From contig NZ_QTQP01000005.1 in assembly GCF_003854275.1 (NCBI RefSeq), positions 1 to 64,000 of the forward strand: a stretch of 64,000 bases of DNA, read 5' to 3'. Shown here in pieces: positions 11,501 to 21,243 of the stretch (position 1 is its first letter; every line of letters starts with the position of its first letter). The stretch is from Burkholderia sp. Bp8963 (GTDB taxonomy: Bacteria; Pseudomonadota; Gammaproteobacteria; Burkholderiales; Burkholderiaceae). The translations under genes were made by a program, and so were the position numbers. The notes under the pieces were generated by a model. That model made no database searches. It was not told where the DNA came from and was given only the letters and a program-made list of their open reading frames with translations.

Positions 11501-12049
11501 GTGTGGGCCACGATCTTCCGCGGCTGGATCCTGACCGAACGGGGTGGTTTGCAGGAAGGGATCGCGCAGATGCGCGAAGGCCTCGCGGCGGGGCGTGCGG
11601 CCGGCGGCGTGGATCAGCGCTCGTATTTCCTGGCGCTCGCTGCCGACCGCTGCCAGCGCGCAGGCGACACCGAGGCCGGTCTCGCGCTGCTCGACGAGGC
11701 GATGGCGATCGTCGCCGGCACCGGCGAGCGTTGTTTCGAAGCGGAGTTGCACCGGCTCATGGGGAACGCCGCGCTCGGTTCGCCGGAAGGTGGCGAATGC
11801 GCACCGGCCTGCAGGGACGAAGCCGAAGCGTGTTTTCTGAAGGCGATCGCCGTGGCGCGCGAGCAAGGCGCGCGCTCGCTGGAACTGCGTGCGGTGTCGA
11901 GCCTCGCGCGCCTGTGGCAGCGCGAGGGCAGGGTCGCCGAGGCCCGGCAAGCGCTGTCGGACGTATACGACGGGTTCGTCGAGGGCTTCGATACCGCCGA
12001 TTTGCGGGATGCCAGGGCGTTGCTCGATGCGCTCGCGCCCAGTGTGTGA
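8594..12049 (+). CDS. Zinc-ribbon / class III cyclase / AAA-type ATPase / TPR protein
   Basis: This 1151-aa protein combines four modules. A double zinc ribbon (Cys3/6/17/20 and Cys28/31/42/45) is followed by a class III nucleotide cyclase domain (about residues 98-285) with metal-binding Asp108 (LFADMAGST) and Asp152 (SLGDGILALFG). Lys148 and the Asp of YDPVG are placed to select adenine. The usual Asn before the catalytic Arg appears to be His (IHIASR). A STAND-type ATPase follows with Walker A GEAGVGKS at 330-337 and Walker B LLFED ending at 459, then a helical TPR-like C-terminus. It is probably a soluble, ligand-regulated adenylate cyclase; signal and partners are unknown. Confidence 0.85.
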   Translation: MYCANCGFDNLAGARFCEACGAMLSRACPRCGHEASPSARFCNACGASLTDARAEPAPRARPVAEPAIAPIHYTPQHLAERILAEHAAMEARGETAGERKTVTALFADMAGSTALIHDLDPEEAHRLIEPVVALMMEAVHYYEGYVAKSLGDGILALFGAPIAHEDHPQRALFAALRMQDAMRRHGDRIRLEKGIPLQIRVGVHTGEVVVRSIRTDDLHTDYDPVGHTIHIASRMEGIATPTSILVSEATHKLAEGYFEFKSLGATQVKGIPEPLSVYEVLGPGALRTRLQLSAHRGLARFVGRDAELEHLHGALEAAEAGHGRVVAVVGEAGVGKSRLFHEFKASSQRGCLVLETFSVSHGKAFAYLPLIELLKNYFQITAQDDERHCREKVMGKALTLERGFEELVPYLLYLLGASEPGSALAEMDPRVRRDRTFDAIIRLLTRESRDQPIELLFEDLQWLDRETDAFLAYLIEQVPDTRILLLVNYRPEYRPGWQSADHCTLLRLEPLGPAEAQGMLAALLGDDPGLGPIKQLILEKTEGNPFFMEEVVQTLVEAQSLLGEPGRYRIVRTPAALHIPTTVEGVLAARIDRLPLPEKELLQTLAVIGKEFPFSLIRCICGDHVARTDDDLRQLLAHLEAAEFIYARPAFPEVDYSFKHALTQEVAGHSLLTERRSALHERTAQAIEALFPTRIADYCSELAHHYSLSGNLPKAVEYLHRAAQQALRHAAHPDAMHHLGAALELLKRLPDTPARAQRELTLLLALGPVLMDVRGYGAPEVAATYSRALALCEQAGEMSQRFAAQLGLRIHFMTRAEYATARELGTQMLRTARSAKDPALLLEAHGALGACLFLQGDFDRGRTHLEQALAIYDPERHQAHVFAHGVDPGIRALNFLALILWLQGYPDQARRRILEALALAQKLAYGPTLAFSLAYAAELDQLRHEVEPMREHADAVFTVATELGLPYWLVWATIFRGWILTERGGLQEGIAQMREGLAAGRAAGGVDQRSYFLALAADRCQRAGDTEAGLALLDEAMAIVAGTGERCFEAELHRLMGNAALGSPEGGECAPACRDEAEACFLKAIAVAREQGARSLELRAVSSLARLWQREGRVAEARQALSDVYDGFVEGFDTADLRDARALLDALAPSV

Positions 12050-12219
12050 ACGGGGCACGCGTCGCGATTGCCGGGTAATGCCGATACAGGTATTGGCACT
12101 ACCAGCCAAACCACTGTTTTTAATGGGTTTTTTCGTGTTCCTGCCGCGCCGGAGCGCGATCTGCATGGCATAATCGACCGCACCCGCAAGGCTTGAAGTC
12201 ACAACGACCCCGCATACCC

Positions 12220-13629
<1,410 letters not shown>

Positions 13630-13639
13630 CGGACGGATC

Positions 13640-14290
13640 ATGGAAAAATTCATTGTGCATACCGGCGTCGTGGCGCCGCTCGATCGCGAGAACGTCGACA
13701 CGGACGCGATCATCCCGAAGCAGTTCCTGAAGTCGATCAAGCGCACGGGCTTCGGCCCGAACGCGTTCGACGAATGGCGTTACCTCGATCACGGCGAGCC
13801 GGGCCAGGACAACTCGAAGCGTCCGCTGAACCCCGATTTCGTGCTGAACCAGCCGCGCTACCAGGGCGCGTCGCTGCTGCTCGCACGCAAGAACTTCGGC
13901 TGCGGCAGCTCGCGCGAGCACGCACCGTGGGCGCTGCAGCAGTACGGCTTTCGCGCGATCATCGCGCCGAGCTTCGCCGACATCTTCTACAACAACTGCT
14001 TCAAGAACGGCTTGTTGCCGATCGTGCTGACCGAGCAGCAGGTCGATCACCTGTTCAACGAGACGTACGCGTTCAACGGCTACCAGCTGACGGTCGATCT
14101 CGACGCGCAGGTCGTGCGCGCGCCGGACGGCCGCGAATATGCGTTCGAAGTTGCCGCGTTCCGCAAGTACTGCCTGCTGAACGGCTTCGACGACATCGGC
14201 CTCACGCTGCGTCACGCGGACAAGATTCGCCAGTTCGAAGCCGAGCGCCTCGCGAAGCAGCCGTGGCTCAACAACAAGCTGATCGGCTGA
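13640..14290 (+). CDS. leuD: 3-isopropylmalate dehydratase small subunit
   Basis: LeuD is the swivelling small subunit of isopropylmalate isomerase and completes the active site of LeuC. The 216-aa protein contains the diagnostic [13 protein letters not shown] loop near residue 90 and the N-terminal [17 protein letters not shown]. Length matches the bacterial family. It starts 10 bases after leuC, so the two are translated from one message. Confidence 0.97.
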   Translation: MEKFIVHTGVVAPLDRENVDTDAIIPKQFLKSIKRTGFGPNAFDEWRYLDHGEPGQDNSKRPLNPDFVLNQPRYQGASLLLARKNFGCGSSREHAPWALQQYGFRAIIAPSFADIFYNNCFKNGLLPIVLTEQQVDHLFNETYAFNGYQLTVDLDAQVVRAPDGREYAFEVAAFRKYCLLNGFDDIGLTLRHADKIRQFEAERLAKQPWLNNKLIG

Positions 14291-14383
14291 CACCGCCCGC
14301 GATGCGGACGTGCGCGTGAGCGCGCGCGTCCGCCGTTCGGCGCCGTTCGGCATTCACACACATTACCCAGTCAGGAATAACGC

Positions 14384-15451
14384 ATGAAGATTGCAGTGCT
14401 GCCCGGCGACGGCATCGGTCCGGAAATCGTCAAGGAAGCGGTGAAGGTGCTGAACGCACTCGACGAGAAGTTCGAACTCGAGGAAGCGCCGGTCGGCGGC
14501 GCGGGCTACGAGGCGAGCGGTCATCCGCTGCCGGACGCGACGCTGAAGCTCGCGAAGGAAGCGGACGCGATCCTGTTCGGCTCGGTCGGCGACTGGAAGT
14601 ACGACTCGCTCGAGCGCGCGCTGCGTCCCGAGCAAGCGATCCTCGGGCTGCGCAAGCATCTCGAGCTGTTCGCGAATTTCCGCCCGGCAATCTGCTACCC
14701 GCAACTCGTGGATGCGTCGCCGCTGAAGCCGGAACTGGTCGCGGGCCTCGACATCCTGATCGTGCGCGAACTGAACGGCGACATCTACTTCGGCCAGCCG
14801 CGCGGCGTGCGCGCAGCGCCGGACGGCCCGTTCGAGGGCGCGCGCGAGGGCTTCGACACGATGCGCTATTCGGAGCCGGAAGTGCGCCGCATCGCGCACG
14901 TTGCGTTCCAGGCTGCGCGCAAGCGCGCGAAGAAGCTGCTGTCGGTCGACAAGTCGAACGTGCTCGAAACGTCGCAATTCTGGCGCGATATCATGATCGA
15001 CGTGTCGAAGGAGTATGCGGACGTCGAGCTGTCGCACATGTACGTCGACAACGCGGCGATGCAGCTCGCGAAGGCGCCGAAGCAGTTCGACGTGATCGTC
15101 ACCGGCAACATGTTCGGCGACATCCTGTCGGATGAGGCATCGATGCTGACGGGCTCGATCGGCATGTTGCCGTCCGCGTCGCTCGACAAGAACAACAAGG
15201 GCTTGTACGAGCCGTCGCACGGTTCCGCGCCGGATATCGCCGGCAAGGGCATTGCGAACCCGCTCGCGACGATCCTGTCGGCCGCGATGCTGCTGCGCTA
15301 CTCGCTGAACCGCGCGGAGCAGGCCGATCGCATCGAGCGCGCAGTGAAAAAGGTGCTCGAAGCGGGTTATCGCACGGGCGACATCGCGACGCCGGGCTGC
15401 CAGCAGGTCGGCACGGTTGCGATGGGCGATGCGGTGGTCGCGGCGCTGTAA
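14384..15451 (+). CDS. leuB: 3-isopropylmalate dehydrogenase
   Basis: LeuB oxidises and decarboxylates 3-isopropylmalate with NAD+ in the third step of leucine synthesis. The 355-aa protein begins [15 protein letters not shown] and carries the metal- and substrate-binding segment [19 protein letters not shown] and the cofactor loop [14 protein letters not shown]. It is the third gene of leuCDB. After it comes GGCGC-N5-GCGCC without a T-run, then the promoter and leader of asd. Confidence 0.97.
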   Translation: MKIAVLPGDGIGPEIVKEAVKVLNALDEKFELEEAPVGGAGYEASGHPLPDATLKLAKEADAILFGSVGDWKYDSLERALRPEQAILGLRKHLELFANFRPAICYPQLVDASPLKPELVAGLDILIVRELNGDIYFGQPRGVRAAPDGPFEGAREGFDTMRYSEPEVRRIAHVAFQAARKRAKKLLSVDKSNVLETSQFWRDIMIDVSKEYADVELSHMYVDNAAMQLAKAPKQFDVIVTGNMFGDILSDEASMLTGSIGMLPSASLDKNNKGLYEPSHGSAPDIAGKGIANPLATILSAAMLLRYSLNRAEQADRIERAVKKVLEAGYRTGDIATPGCQQVGTVAMGDAVVAAL

Positions 15452-15532
15452 GCGGCGCGGCAATCGCGTAGAAACGTAGAAAGGGCGCGAACGGCGCCGG
15501 GAAAAATCGGACCGTTCGCGCGCGGTAGGCCG

Positions 15533-15561
15533 TTGTGCGGCCAACCGGCTTTGTGTAGACT
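15533..15561 (+). promoter_or_regulatory. Candidate promoter of asd leader transcript
   Basis: TTGTGC (15533-15538) and TAGACT (15556-15561) are separated by 17 bases. The -10 matches four of six consensus bases and the -35 three of six. The leader-peptide ATG begins six bases after the -10 box, so transcription would start at or next to it. Confidence 0.5.
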
Positions 15562-15567
15562 CGACGG

Positions 15568-15687
15568 ATGGCGCTGATTTCCCTGATCTCCCCGGTCTTG
15601 AAACTCCACGGCAACACTGCCCGTGCGGGTACGCGCGCCATCGTCATCACGAAAACCATTACCACGAAAACGATCATTAAACGCTGA
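15568..15687 (+). CDS. Thr/Ile/Lys-rich leader peptide upstream of asd (39 aa)
   Basis: This short frame starts MALISLISPVLK and ends AIVITKTITTKTIIKR before TGA. The last 16 codons contain five Thr, five Ile and three Lys codons. All three amino acids are made from aspartate semialdehyde, the product of the asd gene 81 bases downstream. The composition closely resembles the thr operon leader peptide of enteric bacteria. The ATG lies six bases after a TAGACT box, so leaderless translation is likely; only a weak ACGG precedes it. It is probably a cis-acting regulatory peptide with no function in trans. I know of no description of it. Confidence 0.65.
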   Translation: MALISLISPVLKLHGNTARAGTRAIVITKTITTKTIIKR

Positions 15688-15747
15688 TCGTCCGTCGTGC
15701 CCGCCTGTTTCCCCGCCGGTCACGCTGGGGACGGAAATCGCGGGGAA
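15671..15747 (+). promoter_or_regulatory. Competing hairpins between asd leader peptide and asd
   Basis: CGATCA (15671-15676), inside the Thr/Ile codon run, pairs perfectly with TGATCG (15685-15690), which contains the leader stop codon. Downstream, TCCGTC (15691-15696) can pair with GACGGA (15730-15735). The stretch TTCCCCGC (15709-15716) can pair either as TCCCC with GGGGA (15727-15731) or over 8 bp with GCGGGGAA (15740-15747). These pairings exclude one another, as attenuator segments do. No U-run follows, so control could be Rho-dependent or translational rather than intrinsic termination. Confidence 0.45.
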
Positions 15748-15768
15748 GCTCCATTCAAAGGGTGAGTC

Positions 15769-16890
15769 ATGAACGTAGGTCTCGTAGGTTGGCGCGGCAT
15801 GGTCGGCAGCGTCCTGATGCAGCGCATGCAGGAAGAGGGCGATTTCGACCTGATCGAACCGGTGTTTTTCAGCACCAGCAACTCGGGTGGCAAGGCGCCG
15901 TCGTTCGCGAAAAACGAGACTACGCTCAAGGACGCGACCAACGTCGACGAGCTGAAGAAGTGCGACGTGATCATCACCTGCCAGGGTGGCGACTACACGA
16001 ACGACGTGTTCCCGAAGCTGCGCGCGGCCGGCTGGAACGGCTACTGGATCGACGCGGCGTCGTCGCTGCGGATGAGCGATGACGCGGTCATCATCCTCGA
16101 TCCGGTCAACCTCGACGTGATCAAGGACGCGCTCGTCAAGGGCACGAAGAACTTCATCGGCGGCAACTGCACGGTCAGCCTGATGCTGATGGCGCTCGGC
16201 GGCCTGTTCCGCGAGAACCTCGTCGACTGGATGACGGCGATGACCTACCAGGCCGCATCGGGCGCGGGCGCGCAGAACATGCGCGAGCTGCTGTCGCAGA
16301 TGGGCGCGCTGAACGGCGCGGTGCAGGAACAGCTCGCCGATCCGGCATCGGCGATCCTCGACATCGACCGCCGCGTGCTGGCCACGATGAACAGCGATGC
16401 GATGCCGACGAGCCACTTCGGCGTGCCGCTCGCGGGCTCGCTGATTCCGTGGATCGACAAGGATCTCGGCAACGGGATGTCGAAGGAAGAGTGGAAGGGC
16501 GGCGCGGAAACCAACAAGATCCTCGGCAAGCCGGCAATGGGCGAGCCGGGTTCGATCCCGGTCGACGGCCTGTGCGTGCGGATCGGCGCGATGCGCTGCC
16601 ACTCGCAGGCACTGACGATCAAGCTGAACAAGGACGTGCCGCTCGACGAGATCAACGGCATCCTCGCGTCGGCGAACGACTGGGTGAAGGTCGTGCCGAA
16701 CGAGCGCGAAGCGTCGATGCGCGACCTGTCGCCGGCGAAGATCACAGGCACGCTGACGGTGCCGGTCGGCCGTCTGCGCAAGCTCGCGATGGGCGGCGAG
16801 TACCTGTCGGCGTTCACCGTCGGCGACCAGCTGCTGTGGGGCGCGGCCGAGCCGCTGCGCCGCATGCTGCGCATCCTGCTCGACAAGTGA
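15769..16890 (+). CDS. asd: Aspartate-semialdehyde dehydrogenase
   Basis: Asd reduces aspartyl phosphate to aspartate semialdehyde with NADPH, the branch point for lysine, threonine, methionine, isoleucine and diaminopimelate. The 373-aa protein starts with the Rossmann motif [14 protein letters not shown] and has the catalytic Cys134 in GGNCTVSLM and the active-site segment [11 protein letters not shown]. Length and sequence match the gammaproteobacterial-type enzyme. AAAGGGTG lies just upstream of the ATG. A Thr/Ile/Lys-rich leader peptide precedes it and an intrinsic terminator follows. Confidence 0.97.
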   Translation: MNVGLVGWRGMVGSVLMQRMQEEGDFDLIEPVFFSTSNSGGKAPSFAKNETTLKDATNVDELKKCDVIITCQGGDYTNDVFPKLRAAGWNGYWIDAASSLRMSDDAVIILDPVNLDVIKDALVKGTKNFIGGNCTVSLMLMALGGLFRENLVDWMTAMTYQAASGAGAQNMRELLSQMGALNGAVQEQLADPASAILDIDRRVLATMNSDAMPTSHFGVPLAGSLIPWIDKDLGNGMSKEEWKGGAETNKILGKPAMGEPGSIPVDGLCVRIGAMRCHSQALTIKLNKDVPLDEINGILASANDWVKVVPNEREASMRDLSPAKITGTLTVPVGRLRKLAMGGEYLSAFTVGDQLLWGAAEPLRRMLRILLDK

Positions 16891-16931
16891 TGATGTAACG
16901 CGCGTTCGGCGCGTTCGATGCGATCGCAGAC

Positions 16932-16968
16932 ACGCCTGCACGCCCTTGACGGGGCGGCAGGCGTTTTT
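16932..16968 (+). terminator. Intrinsic terminator after asd
   Basis: ACGCCTGC and GCAGGCGT form the outer stem of a long GC-rich hairpin with an inner ACGCCC/GGGGCG pairing. It is followed directly by TTTT. Confidence 0.85.
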
Positions 16969-17058
16969 CATTCATTCGGGCCGCGGGATCGTCCGCTGTC
17001 GGCAGTGTGGTAGCGCGGGCGCGGCGGCATCGCGCAACGATCCCGCGCCCGAAATGCG

Positions 17059-17094
17059 AAGGCCCCGGACCGCTTGCGCAGCCGGGGCCTTCTT
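17059..17094 (+). terminator. Second terminator-like hairpin after asd
   Basis: AAGGCCCCGG (17059-17068) and CCGGGGCCTT (17082-17091) form a perfect 10-bp stem around a 13-base loop, followed by CTT. It backs up the terminator at 16932; both strands end in short T or A tracts. Confidence 0.7.
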
Positions 17095-17416
17095 GCATCG
17101 ATTCCTTTGGCACGAGGAGAGGATGCGACCCGAATTGTAAATGACGTCATTCGTTCCGCGTAGCGAATCAATGTCGGGATTTGTATCGATTGATGATGAT
17201 TTGTTTATAACGTTCGGGCGGGGCATGCGGCGCCGGATGAGGCTGTCGGAGACGCGGCGCTTCGCTTCGCCGGTTGGCTGGCGCGCCGGCAGACCGTTCG
17301 CGATGCCGCCGATCGCGCGTCGTGCATCCCCGGCTGTGGGCGGCCAGGGGCGAATTCGGCCCGAAGCCGATCGCGTGAAGTAAACTACGCGGTTACGACG
17401 CGCAGACAACCCGGAA

Positions 17417-17441
17417 GCGTCGCGTTCAACGCGGCGCTTTT
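17417..17441 (+). terminator. Terminator-like hairpin in fimV leader
   Basis: GCGTCGCG (17417-17424), loop TTCAA and CGCGGCGC (17430-17437) form an 8-bp stem with one G-U pair, directly followed by TTTT. It lies downstream of the candidate TAAACT box and upstream of fimV, so it could attenuate fimV transcription. Confidence 0.4.
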
Positions 17442-17518
17442 GCATTTCTGCGGCGACTTTTTCTGACGCTTCCCAACGAGAACCCGAGCCGCGCGCCCGC
17501 GCGGCGATAGAGCCAACG

Positions 17519-19675
17519 ATGTTCCGAATTTCCTTGTTCCCGCGTCAATCCCGGCTGGCGCATGCGGTGCGCAGCGCACTGGCGGTTCTTGCGCTCGGCA
17601 CCGCCGCGTCCGCGTGGGCGTTCGGCGCCAGCGACGCCGCCGCCACCGAGGCGGGATCCGCGGCGCCGCTCACCATCACGGTTCAGTCCGGCCAGTCCCT
17701 CAACGACCTCGCGATCGCGGTGACGCAGTCGCATGACCCTGGCGTGCTCGCGCGGGCAGGGCGCGCGCTGTTCGACGCGAATCCGCAGGCGTTCATGAAA
17801 CGCGATCCGAGCCGCCTGAAACTCGGCGCGACACTGACGGTGCCGGCGCTCGATGCGACGGGCGCGGCGGTTGGCGCATCGGGTGCGGCCGCTTCGGCAA
17901 CGGCGGCGTCCTCCGCAGCGCATGCGGCGTCGGCACCGGCGACGTCCTCGGCAGCACATGCCGCTTCGGCGCCGCATCCGGCGCCGAACGCGCAGGCGGT
18001 ACCGTCGGCATCTGCCGCGCATGCGGCGCAGGCTGGCGAAGCGCATGCGTCGGCTGCGACGGGCGTGGCCGGTGCGTCGTCTGCTGCCGGCGTGTCCGGT
18101 TCGCATGGCGCGTCGGAAGCCGGCGCTCAGTCGGCGGCGTCGCCGGCCGGCGCGAGCGGGCCGCATGTGTGGAGCGGTGCGATCGAGGCCGCGCCTTCGT
18201 CCGCCAGCGAGGCGGCGACGCCGTCGACGCACGGTGGCGCGCCGGGCCTGGCCGCGCCCTCGAGCGCGGCGCCGGCCGCAGGCACGTCGCAGCCGCGGCC
18301 GTCCAGCCTGCAGCAATTGCTCGCGCTGAAGAACCGCGTGCTGATGGAGTTGCAGAAGCACGGAATCGGCAAGCCGGCCGCGACCGATCGCGCTGCCGCC
18401 GACGCGGGCCGTACGTTGGCACCGGCGCCGGTCACGCAGGCTCCGGCCGCGAACGCGACCGGTGCGTTCGACGCATCATCGGCAGCCAGTGCCGCCGCCG
18501 CAACCGGCGAGGCCGCGAGTGCGGCGCAGCCGGAGACGCCGTCCGCGCGTCCCGCCGCGCCTGTTGCAGCGCCGTCGACGACGGGTGCCGCCTCGCAGGT
18601 CGATTGGCGTGCGGTTTCCGCTGGCGGTGCAGCCGCAGTGGTGCTGATCGCAGGCTTCATGTGGCGCAAGCGCCGGAAGGCCCGGCGCGACGCCGTTGCG
18701 GCCACCACGGCTGCAACGGGCGCATCCGGCGCATCCGGCGCATCCGACGCGGACAACGTGACGCCGTACGCCGCGCCGGAATTGCCGATCCAGCCGGAAA
18801 CGCCGGTGTCGCGCGACGCGGCGGCGGATGTGTATCTGGCGGCCGCGGCGGCCGCGGCCGCGGAGGCTGCGGAAACGCACGAAACGCACGAAACGCACGA
18901 AACGCCACTCGAAGCGCACGACACGCGAGAAGCGGAGGCCTCGGCGCCGGCTGTCGAGACGCAGCGAGACGATCGCGCGGCACATGAGGCGGTGCCGGGC
19001 TCGGCGGATGCCGCGGCTAGCCAGCCGGTCGACGCCCCGGTGACGCCGGCTGCACCGGCTGAGTCGTCGACGCCAGTTGCGCAACCTGCGCCGTCCGTGC
19101 CGTCTGCGGCCGACTCGCAGCAGGCGATGATGCAAAGCGCGATCACTGCGCTGAACAGCCTCGACATGCCGCTGCCGCCGCGCACGCCGGGCGTGTCCCC
19201 TGCGCCGACCCATGATGCGCCGGGATCGGACGAGCTTCCTGTTGGCGCAGCGTTCGCAACTAACGGTCAAGCCGCACCGCGCCCGCCAATTGATGCGCCG
19301 TATCCGACCCCGCAAAGCCAGGCCGACCACGAGGACGACCTCGAATGGGACGCGGATGTCGCGCCGTCCGGTCATGTCGGCGCGGCCCCGGCGGCGGCGC
19401 CGACGCTTGCGCCGCTCGGCGGCGCGCAATTCGGTGCGCTGAAGCTCGATTTCGATCTCGACCTGCCGGCCGCGTCGGGCGCGGTTCTCCCGGCGCTGAC
19501 GCCGGAAGAGCTCGTGCGCATCGCGCGCAACAAGCTCGATCTCGCGCACGAGTACGTCGAACTGGGCGACCTGTCCGGCGCGCGGACGCTGCTGGAGGAA
19601 GTCGTCGACGCGAACGATGCCGCCACGCGCGACGATGCGCGCGCGCTGCTGGCGAAACTGGCGGACGAAGCGTAA
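17519..19675 (+). CDS. fimV: FimV-like polar hub protein
   Basis: The 718-aa protein has the FimV layout: a signal peptide (about residues 1-35, ending SAWAFG), a LysM-like domain (about 50-115, [19 protein letters not shown]), a long Ala/Ser/Pro-rich periplasmic linker, and one transmembrane helix (about 368-382, [17 protein letters not shown]). A low-complexity cytoplasmic region follows, ending in a C-terminal FimV helical-pair domain ([20 protein letters not shown]). FimV organises polar type IV pilus and secretion machinery by binding peptidoglycan. Its position before truA, between asd and trp/acc genes, matches the conserved proteobacterial context. It overlaps truA by one base. Confidence 0.88.
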   Translation: MFRISLFPRQSRLAHAVRSALAVLALGTAASAWAFGASDAAATEAGSAAPLTITVQSGQSLNDLAIAVTQSHDPGVLARAGRALFDANPQAFMKRDPSRLKLGATLTVPALDATGAAVGASGAAASATAASSAAHAASAPATSSAAHAASAPHPAPNAQAVPSASAAHAAQAGEAHASAATGVAGASSAAGVSGSHGASEAGAQSAASPAGASGPHVWSGAIEAAPSSASEAATPSTHGGAPGLAAPSSAAPAAGTSQPRPSSLQQLLALKNRVLMELQKHGIGKPAATDRAAADAGRTLAPAPVTQAPAANATGAFDASSAASAAAATGEAASAAQPETPSARPAAPVAAPSTTGAASQVDWRAVSAGGAAAVVLIAGFMWRKRRKARRDAVAATTAATGASGASGASDADNVTPYAAPELPIQPETPVSRDAAADVYLAAAAAAAAEAAETHETHETHETPLEAHDTREAEASAPAVETQRDDRAAHEAVPGSADAAASQPVDAPVTPAAPAESSTPVAQPAPSVPSAADSQQAMMQSAITALNSLDMPLPPRTPGVSPAPTHDAPGSDELPVGAAFATNGQAAPRPPIDAPYPTPQSQADHEDDLEWDADVAPSGHVGAAPAAAPTLAPLGGAQFGALKLDFDLDLPAASGAVLPALTPEELVRIARNKLDLAHEYVELGDLSGARTLLEEVVDANDAATRDDARALLAKLADEA
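18872..18904 (+). repeat. In-frame 9-bp tandem repeat in fimV
   Basis: The unit GAAACGCAC occurs three times plus a partial copy, encoding Glu-Thr-His repeats in the low-complexity cytoplasmic region. A shorter 9-bp repeat (GCATCCGGC) encoding Ala-Ser-Gly lies near 18721. Copy-number change would keep the reading frame. Confidence 0.8.
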
Positions 19676-20487
19676 TGCGGATCGCGCTGGGCATCCAATA
19701 CGACGGCGCGGCGTTCTGCGGCTGGCAGTCGCAGCCGCACGGCAAGACCGTGCAGGACGCGCTCGAGCGCGCGCTGGCCGAATTCGGCCAGACGCCGCTG
19801 CACACGACGGTGGCGGGGCGGACCGACACCGGCGTGCACGGGCTCGGGCAGGTCGTGCATTTCGATACCGACCTGGACCGCACGGATTTCTCGTGGGTCC
19901 GCGGCACCAATGCCTTCCTGCCGTCGACGGTCGCGGTGCAGTGGGCGAAGCCGATGCCGGACGCGTTCCATGCGCGCTTCTCGGCGTTCGAGCGAACCTA
20001 TTACTACGCGCTGTACGTGCATCCGGTGCGCTCGCCGATGCTGGCCGGGCGATCGGGCTGGATCCACACGCCGCTCGACGACGACGCGATGCGCGAAGCC
20101 GCTGCGCTTCTGATCGGCGAGCACGACTTCTCGGCATTCCGTTCGTCGGAATGCCAGTCGAAGACGCCGGTCAAGCACCTGTACCAGATCGACATCCGGC
20201 GCGCGGGACACTTCATCCATTTCCGGTTCCGCGCGAACGCGTTCCTGCACCACATGGTGCGCAACCTGATGGGCTGCCTCGTCGCGGTCGGGCGCGGCCG
20301 CTATCCGGCGGAATGGCTCGCGGACGTGCTGGCCGGTCGCGACCGCAACCGCGCAGCTCCCACCTTCATGGCAGACGGGCTGTATCTTGCCCATGTCGGC
20401 TATCCTGCGGAATTCGCCGTCCCGCCCGCGCAGCTCGGCAGCGTGCCGTGGAGCGGCGTCTGGGCTGATCTGGATCCACAAACATGA
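19675..20487 (+). CDS. truA: tRNA pseudouridine(38-40) synthase
   Basis: TruA converts uridines 38-40 of the anticodon arm to pseudouridine. The 270-aa protein starts [18 protein letters not shown] and contains the catalytic Asp in [17 protein letters not shown] near residue 50. The ATG overlaps the fimV stop by one base (TAATG), and the gene ends in an ATGA overlap with trpF, so the three genes are translationally coupled. Confidence 0.97.
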   Translation: MRIALGIQYDGAAFCGWQSQPHGKTVQDALERALAEFGQTPLHTTVAGRTDTGVHGLGQVVHFDTDLDRTDFSWVRGTNAFLPSTVAVQWAKPMPDAFHARFSAFERTYYYALYVHPVRSPMLAGRSGWIHTPLDDDAMREAAALLIGEHDFSAFRSSECQSKTPVKHLYQIDIRRAGHFIHFRFRANAFLHHMVRNLMGCLVAVGRGRYPAEWLADVLAGRDRNRAAPTFMADGLYLAHVGYPAEFAVPPAQLGSVPWSGVWADLDPQT

Positions 20488-21188
20488 TCGACAACGCGCT
20501 TTCTCCCGATCCCGCCGCCACACCGGCCGGCCTGCCGCCGCGCACGCGCATCAAGCTGTGCGGCCTGTCGCGCGCCGAGGACGTGCTGCATGCGGCGGCG
20601 CTCGGCGCCGACGCGATCGGCCTCGTGTTCTATCCGAAGAGCCCGCGCGCGGTGACGATCGCGCAAGCGGCCGAGCTTGCACGTCTCGCGCCGCCGTTCG
20701 TGTCGGTCGTCGGCCTGTTCGTGAACGCGACCGAAGCCGAGATCGAGGCCGTCGTGCGCGACGTGCCGCTCACGCTGCTGCAATTCCACGGCGACGAGAC
20801 CCCCGAGCATTGCGACGCACTGGGCCGCGCGGCACGGCTGCCGTGGCTGCGCGCGGTGCGCGTCGGCCCCTCGACGCAATCGGCCGATTTGGTAGAATCG
20901 GGTCTTCATTATTCGAAAGCGCGCGGCCTCCTGTTCGACACCCTCGTGCCGGACTACGGCGGCAGCGGCAAGGTCTTCGATTGGTCACTTATTCCCGCAG
21001 AGCTCGCGCATCGGGCCGTTTTGAGTGGTGGCTTGAACGCGCAAAACGTCGGTGATGCGATCCGTCAGCTGCGCCCGTTTGCGGTCGATGTCTCCAGCGG
21101 CATCGAAGTAGAGGGCGCCAAGGGCGTGAAGGATCACGCCCGGATGGCGGCGTTCGTGCGCGCGGTGCGCGAAGCGGACGCCAAGTGA
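20484..21188 (+). CDS. trpF: Phosphoribosylanthranilate isomerase
   Basis: TrpF catalyses the Amadori rearrangement of phosphoribosylanthranilate in tryptophan synthesis. The 234-aa TIM-barrel protein has the general-base Cys26 in RIKLCGLSR and the general-acid Asp in [15 protein letters not shown]. The phosphate-binding SGGL and VDVSSGIE loops are near the C-terminus. It has a short N-terminal extension relative to the minimal family. It overlaps truA by four bases. A TAGAAT-like box inside the gene near 20892 could be an internal promoter for trpB, but this is weak. Confidence 0.97.
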   Translation: MIDNALSPDPAATPAGLPPRTRIKLCGLSRAEDVLHAAALGADAIGLVFYPKSPRAVTIAQAAELARLAPPFVSVVGLFVNATEAEIEAVVRDVPLTLLQFHGDETPEHCDALGRAARLPWLRAVRVGPSTQSADLVESGLHYSKARGLLFDTLVPDYGGSGKVFDWSLIPAELAHRAVLSGGLNAQNVGDAIRQLRPFAVDVSSGIEVEGAKGVKDHARMAAFVRAVREADAK

Positions 21189-21243
21189 TGCAAGCCGGTG
21201 CGGCCCCGACAGCGGGGCGCGCCGACCGATCGAGAGTGACACC

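Larger units (their letters stand above)
16891..17518. other. Intergenic region asd-fimV, no convincing gene
   Basis: This 628-base gap holds the two terminators after asd. A 12-bp palindrome AATGACGTCATT (17140-17151) follows, then an AT-rich stretch with TATAAC near 17206. A TAAACT box at 17381-17386 overlaps GTAAAC. A hairpin GCGTCGCG/CGCGGCGC (17417-17437) is followed by TTTT, about 80 bases before fimV. A 243-base open frame at 17141 has no family resemblance and is not called. Confidence 0.5.

Noticed and set aside
8489..12202. A 1237-codon open frame on the minus strand
   Set aside because: It is the antisense shadow of the cyclase/ATPase gene; Arg/Gln/His-rich composition and no domain support.
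17141..17383. 80-codon open frame between asd and fimV
   Set aside because: No family resemblance, no clear ribosome binding site, and it spans palindromes and promoter-like sequence.
16891..17518. Search for CRISPR or insertion-sequence structure in the largest gap
   Set aside because: Only terminators, a short palindrome and promoter-like boxes are present, with no regularly spaced repeats and no transposase fragment.
20880..20900. TAGAAT box inside trpF as a trpB promoter
   Set aside because: Only a partial -35 match and it lies in coding sequence; not enough to call.
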